A stretch of DNA of 9,470 nucleotides from Chloroflexota bacterium (GTDB taxonomy: Bacteria; Chloroflexota; Limnocylindria; Limnocylindrales; CSP1-4). Position numbers and translations under genes: made by a program. Under the pieces are notes generated by a model, which worked only from the letters and a program-made list of their open reading frames with translations, was not told the origin of the DNA and made no database searches. Positions 7,358 to 9,470 of the stretch are shown here, piece after piece (position 1 is the stretch's first letter; every line of letters starts with the position of its first letter). The DNA lies in contig JACDAH010000446.1 in assembly GCA_013695505.1 (NCBI GenBank), positions 1 through 9,470 on the forward strand, in the 5' to 3' direction.

Positions 7358-7376
7358 GCCCTGTCTCCAGGCCTCG
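7348..7376 (+). terminator. Weak hairpin at the uvrC stop
   Basis: CGAGGC (7348-7353) and GCCTCG (7371-7376) can pair around a 17-base loop that includes the uvrC stop codon. There is no T-tract. This is the only terminator-like structure right after uvrC, and the evidence is weak. Confidence 0.2.
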
Positions 7377-7405
7377 CCCGGCGGCACGCTCCGATTCTCG
7401 TGGGG

Positions 7406-7543
7406 CGTACACATGGGACAGGATTTGACGAACCCTGCTCGGAATCTGCGTGATCTGCACGCTGAGCGTGAACCCTGTGCAGGAACCAGATCGAATCGGG
7501 CATGGAGGCGGGCCAGGGATGGGAATCCGGTCTCATGTGCACA
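7406..7543. mobile_element. Candidate small non-autonomous element (MITE-like) with 20-base inverted ends
   Basis: The 20 bases at 7406-7425 match the reverse complement of 7524-7543 at 16 of 20 positions; the shared core is CACATG-n-GAC-n-GGATT. GGGGCG occurs at 7402-7407 and 7545-7550, overlapping or touching the ends, and could be a remnant target duplication. The 98-base interior has no transposase. It contains the palindrome CACGCT-G-AGCGTG (7458-7470) and two copies of GAACCCTG (7430-7437, 7470-7477). The outer ends begin TGT/CGT and have the length of IS-type terminal repeats. An IS481- or IS3-like parent is a guess. The alternative is a long transcribed hairpin between uvrC and secD. 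Confidence 0.45.
7458..7470. repeat. Perfect palindrome in the centre of the inverted-repeat element
   Basis: CACGCT and AGCGTG pair perfectly around one base. An alternative longer pairing uses CTGCAC (7455-7460) with GTGCAG (7477-7482). The two pairings exclude each other, so an RNA copy could fold in two ways. Confidence 0.4.
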
Positions 7544-7683
7544 CGGGGCGAGGATCGGGCGTCCGGGCGAGTGGGCGTGACCCCGTTGGCTGTTGCCCCA
7601 TCCTGTCGTTCTGCGGCCTAGGTGCGGTCCTGCTCGCGTCTCCGCCGCCCGCCTGTGTGCCGGCCTGACCATCCGCCGCCACG

Positions 7684-7693
7684 CGACCGGTCG
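7684..7693. promoter_or_regulatory. 10-base palindrome upstream of secD, possible operator
   Basis: CGACCGGTCG is self-complementary. It lies 15 bases upstream of the secD -10-like box, overlapping where a -35 box would fall. A regulator could bind here, but such strings also arise by chance in GC-rich DNA. Confidence 0.2.
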
Positions 7694-7708
7694 CCGGGGT
7701 CCTTCCTG

Positions 7709-7714
7709 TATCAT
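7709..7714 (+). promoter_or_regulatory. Candidate -10 box of secD
   Basis: TATCAT fits TAnnnT and ends 9 bases before ATG 7724, implying a leader of only about 2-3 bases. No Shine-Dalgarno lies upstream of the ATG and no -35 match is seen at 17 bases. The arrangement resembles that at uvrC. Confidence 0.4.
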
Positions 7715-7723
7715 CCGCCGCTG

Positions 7724-9088
7724 ATGCGTAGAAGTGGCCCAATCCTGATCCTCGTCATCGGCATTCTTGCCCTGATCGTCGATTTCGTCCCCGGTCTCGC
7801 CGTCCCTGACTCGTCGGAGGCCGGCAGTCGCCCGATCGAGACCAAGCTGGGCCTCGATCTCCGGGGCGGTCTCCGTGTCGAGTACCGCGCGGAGCCGGTC
7901 AACGGCAAGGCGCCGCGACCCGAGGACCTCGAGGTCATTCGCGGGATCATCGAGAGCCGGGTGAACTCGACAGGCGTCTCGGAGCCCGTCATCACGACCC
8001 AGGGCTCCGACCGGATCGTCGTCGAGCTGCCCGGCGTCTCCGACCCGAATGCCGTCCGCGAGCTGGTCCGCCAGACGGGCCTGCTCGAGTTCGTCCCGCT
8101 CGGCACCACGTCGAAGCAGAAGGGCGAGGTCGTCGACCCGGCCCAGTTCCCGCCGCTGTTCCCGGGCACCGAGCTGTCGTCGGCCACGCTGGGCACCGAT
8201 CCGACGCTCGGCCGGGTCGTGAACTTCCAGCTGAAGGACGACGGGGCGAAGAAGTTCGCCGACTTCACCGCCAAGCACATCGGTGAGTACTTCGCCATCG
8301 TGCTTGATGGAAAAGTCGTGTCGGCGCCCCAGATCGACGGTTCGATCCCGGGCGGCAACGTCCAGATCTCGCAGAAGGGGACGATCGGTGGCTATCCGCT
8401 GAAAGAAGCCACCCAGCTCGTGACGGTCCTCCAGTTCGGCTCGCTGCCCTTCCCGATCACCGAGCTGTCGAACAACACGATCAGCGCGACCCTCGGCGAG
8501 CAGTTCCTGAGCCAGAGCCTGCTCGCGGGCGTCGTCGGGATCCTGCTCGTGATGCTGTTCATGTTCATCTACTACCGGCTGCCCGGCGTCATCGCAAGCT
8601 TCGCCCTCATTTACTACAGCCTGGTGCTGCTCGCCATCTTCCGGCTCGTGCCGGTGACCCTGACCCTTGCCGGGATCGCCGGCTTCGTCCTCTCGATCGG
8701 TATGGCGGTCGACGCCAACATCCTGATCTTCGAGCGAATGAAGGAAGAGATGCGGGTCGGGAAGTCACTGCCCGCTGCGGTCGAGGCCGGCTTCGGCCGA
8801 GCCTGGAACTCGATCCTCGACTCGAACGTGTCGAGCCTGATCACCGCGACGATCCTGTACCTCTTCGGCTCGTCGACGATCCGCGGCTTCGCCCTCGTGC
8901 TGATCCTCGGCGTCCTCGTCTCGATGTTCAGCGCGATCGTCGTGACCCGCTCGATCCTGCGGGCCGTCGTCGCTCGCCCGTGGTCGCGCAGGGCCGCCCT
9001 GTACGGGGTCAGCGAGAAGGAGTTCGTGGCCGGTGTCGGCGTCACCGGCCGATCCCGCGTCCGGGGAGAGGCTCGCTCGCGTGTTTGA
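7724..9088 (+). CDS. secD: SecD, protein translocase subunit
   Basis: SecD with SecF forms a membrane complex that uses the proton gradient to complete SecYEG-mediated protein export. The product has 454 residues, shorter than E. coli SecD (615), as is usual outside proteobacteria. A first membrane helix spans about 5-23. The extracytoplasmic P1 domain follows, opening with LGLDLRGGL (42-50), the conserved SecD D1 motif. Five membrane helices lie at about 264-283, 288-307, 312-333, 368-384 and 388-410. The signature GMAVDANILIFERMKEE is at 326-342; D330 aligns with the proton-path aspartate D519 of E. coli. The C-terminal 40 residues are basic and poorly conserved. ATG 7724 is chosen because a signal-anchor helix follows directly; an upstream ATG at 7622 adds Pro/Arg-rich residues unlike SecD. 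secF overlaps its end by 8 bases, indicating translational coupling. No yajC is seen directly upstream. Confidence 0.96.
   Translation: MRRSGPILILVIGILALIVDFVPGLAVPDSSEAGSRPIETKLGLDLRGGLRVEYRAEPVNGKAPRPEDLEVIRGIIESRVNSTGVSEPVITTQGSDRIVVELPGVSDPNAVRELVRQTGLLEFVPLGTTSKQKGEVVDPAQFPPLFPGTELSSATLGTDPTLGRVVNFQLKDDGAKKFADFTAKHIGEYFAIVLDGKVVSAPQIDGSIPGGNVQISQKGTIGGYPLKEATQLVTVLQFGSLPFPITELSNNTISATLGEQFLSQSLLAGVVGILLVMLFMFIYYRLPGVIASFALIYYSLVLLAIFRLVPVTLTLAGIAGFVLSIGMAVDANILIFERMKEEMRVGKSLPAAVEAGFGRAWNSILDSNVSSLITATILYLFGSSTIRGFALVLILGVLVSMFSAIVVTRSILRAVVARPWSRRAALYGVSEKEFVAGVGVTGRSRVRGEARSRV
9063..9071 (+). promoter_or_regulatory. Ribosome binding site of secF inside the secD 3' end
   Basis: GGGGAGAGG lies 9 bases before GTG 9081 and supports that start. 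Translation of secF is likely coupled to termination of secD at 9088. Confidence 0.6.
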
Positions 9089-9470
9089 CATCATCGGGAA
9101 GCGGCGCTGGTTCTTCCTGATCTCGCTGATCGTCACCATCCCGGGGCTCTTCTTCATCCTCCTGACCCCGCTGACCGGCGGCAAGGAGGGGCTTCAGTTC
9201 ACGATCGACTACACCGGTGGCACGACCTGGCAGATCCGCTTCCAGGACGAGAACGTGACGGCCGACCAGGTCGCTGCGGTCTTCCGCGACAACGACCTCC
9301 AGGCGATCGTCGTGAAGCAGGGCAACAAGTTCATGGACATCAAGACCGAGGCGATCGGCCTCCTCGAGGCTCCGCCCTCGCCGTCCGCGGCCCCCTCGAT
9401 CTCGCCGAGCGCCGGCACCAGCGGGTCTCCCACCGCGTCGGCGGCATCGCCGAGCGCCGCCGTGTCGCCG
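9081..9470 (+). CDS. secF: SecF, protein translocase subunit (3' end cut by window)
   Basis: The first 130 codons are visible, starting at GTG 9081, which overlaps the secD stop by 8 bases in another frame. Residues 2-10 (FDIIGKRRW) are a typical SecF start. A membrane helix spans about 10-30. FTIDYTGGT (40-48) is the conserved SecF motif equivalent to the D1 motif of SecD. The P1-domain strand region continues to about residue 93. From about residue 97 to the end of the window the sequence is almost only Ala, Ser, Pro, Gly and Thr (SPSAAPSISPSAGTSGSP style). This low-complexity stretch sits within the extracytoplasmic P1 domain, where SecF normally has compact structure. The frame stays open, so it is a true insertion rather than a break. 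The remaining membrane helices should lie beyond position 9470. Confidence 0.93.
   Translation, partial: MFDIIGKRRWFFLISLIVTIPGLFFILLTPLTGGKEGLQFTIDYTGGTTWQIRFQDENVTADQVAAVFRDNDLQAIVVKQGNKFMDIKTEAIGLLEAPPSPSAAPSISPSAGTSGSPTASAASPSAAVSP

Larger units (their letters stand above)
7358..7723. other. Intergenic region between uvrC and secD (366 bases)
   Basis: No supported gene lies here; small open frames in several phases lack start signals and motifs. The left half is occupied by an inverted-repeat element (7406-7543). The right half (7544-7723) leads into secD and holds a 10-base palindrome, a 10-base direct repeat CATCCGCCGC (7670-7679 and 7712-7721) and the -10-like box of secD. No tRNA or recognised riboswitch was seen. 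Confidence 0.6.

Noticed and set aside
7450..7668. Small plus-strand frame in the uvrC-secD gap
   Set aside because: It crosses the inverted-repeat element end, has no clear ribosome binding site and no recognisable motif.
7622..7723. Upstream ATG extending secD by 34 codons
   Set aside because: The added Pro/Arg/Cys-rich residues precede a normal SecD signal-anchor and cover the likely promoter.
7358..7723. Possible tRNA or known riboswitch in the uvrC-secD gap
   Set aside because: No cloverleaf with a T-loop GGTTCGAnTC pattern was found, and no known riboswitch core motif was recognised by eye.
5366..8278. A minus-strand frame open for about 970 codons upstream of the Asp-box protein start, antisense to uvrC and part of secD
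   Set aside because: The translation is rich in Arg, Asp, Leu and Ala without motifs, a common artefact opposite GC-rich genes. A signal peptide and GGAGG place the real start at 5365.

Overview
This is a high-GC bacterial window. It joins a block of exported, surface-type proteins (about positions 1-5365) to a housekeeping block with uvrC and secD-secF (5507-9470). Codon third positions are almost all G or C in most genes. Short Ser/Pro/Ala linkers, HYR, MBG-like and Asp-box proteins, separate secD and secF genes and two apparently leaderless starts together suggest an uncultured high-GC lineage such as a Chloroflexota (Limnocylindria-like) bacterium. Actinobacteria cannot be excluded from the sequence alone; the placement is inference.

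Layout. Positions 1-1779 (+) hold the 3' part of a large repeat protein: bacterial Ig-like/MBG-type repeats, an unrecognised middle region and a C-terminal GGGWI domain resembling the post-COAP-1 family. Wobble-base use changes abruptly near position 637, so the gene looks mosaic. A strong hairpin at 1800-1837 follows it. After a 371-base gap, 2151-3530 (+) encodes a secreted protein with two HYR (hyalin-type) repeats. It converges on a secreted Asp-box (BNR) propeller protein at 3593-5365 (-).

A 141-base divergent intergenic region separates the Asp-box gene from uvrC (5507-7357, +), whose GTG start lies where a transcript from a visible -10 box would begin. The 366-base gap after uvrC contains a candidate 138-base non-autonomous mobile element or long hairpin (7406-7543) with 20-base imperfect inverted ends. 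It is followed by secD (7724-9088, +), again with a -10-like box just before the ATG and no Shine-Dalgarno. secF starts at GTG 9081, overlaps secD by 8 bases and runs off the window. Its visible part enters a Ser/Pro/Ala-rich insertion in the extracytoplasmic domain.

Functionally, SecD/SecF are the accessory subunits that help pull proteins out of the Sec translocon. Two of the three surface-type proteins show Sec signal peptides; the N-terminus of the third is outside the window. UvrC is the nuclease of nucleotide excision repair and has no evident link to its neighbours. No CRISPR array, tRNA, rRNA, toxin-antitoxin or defence system was seen. The best candidates for something unusual are the mosaic break in the first gene, the small inverted-repeat element before secD and the low-complexity insert in SecF.
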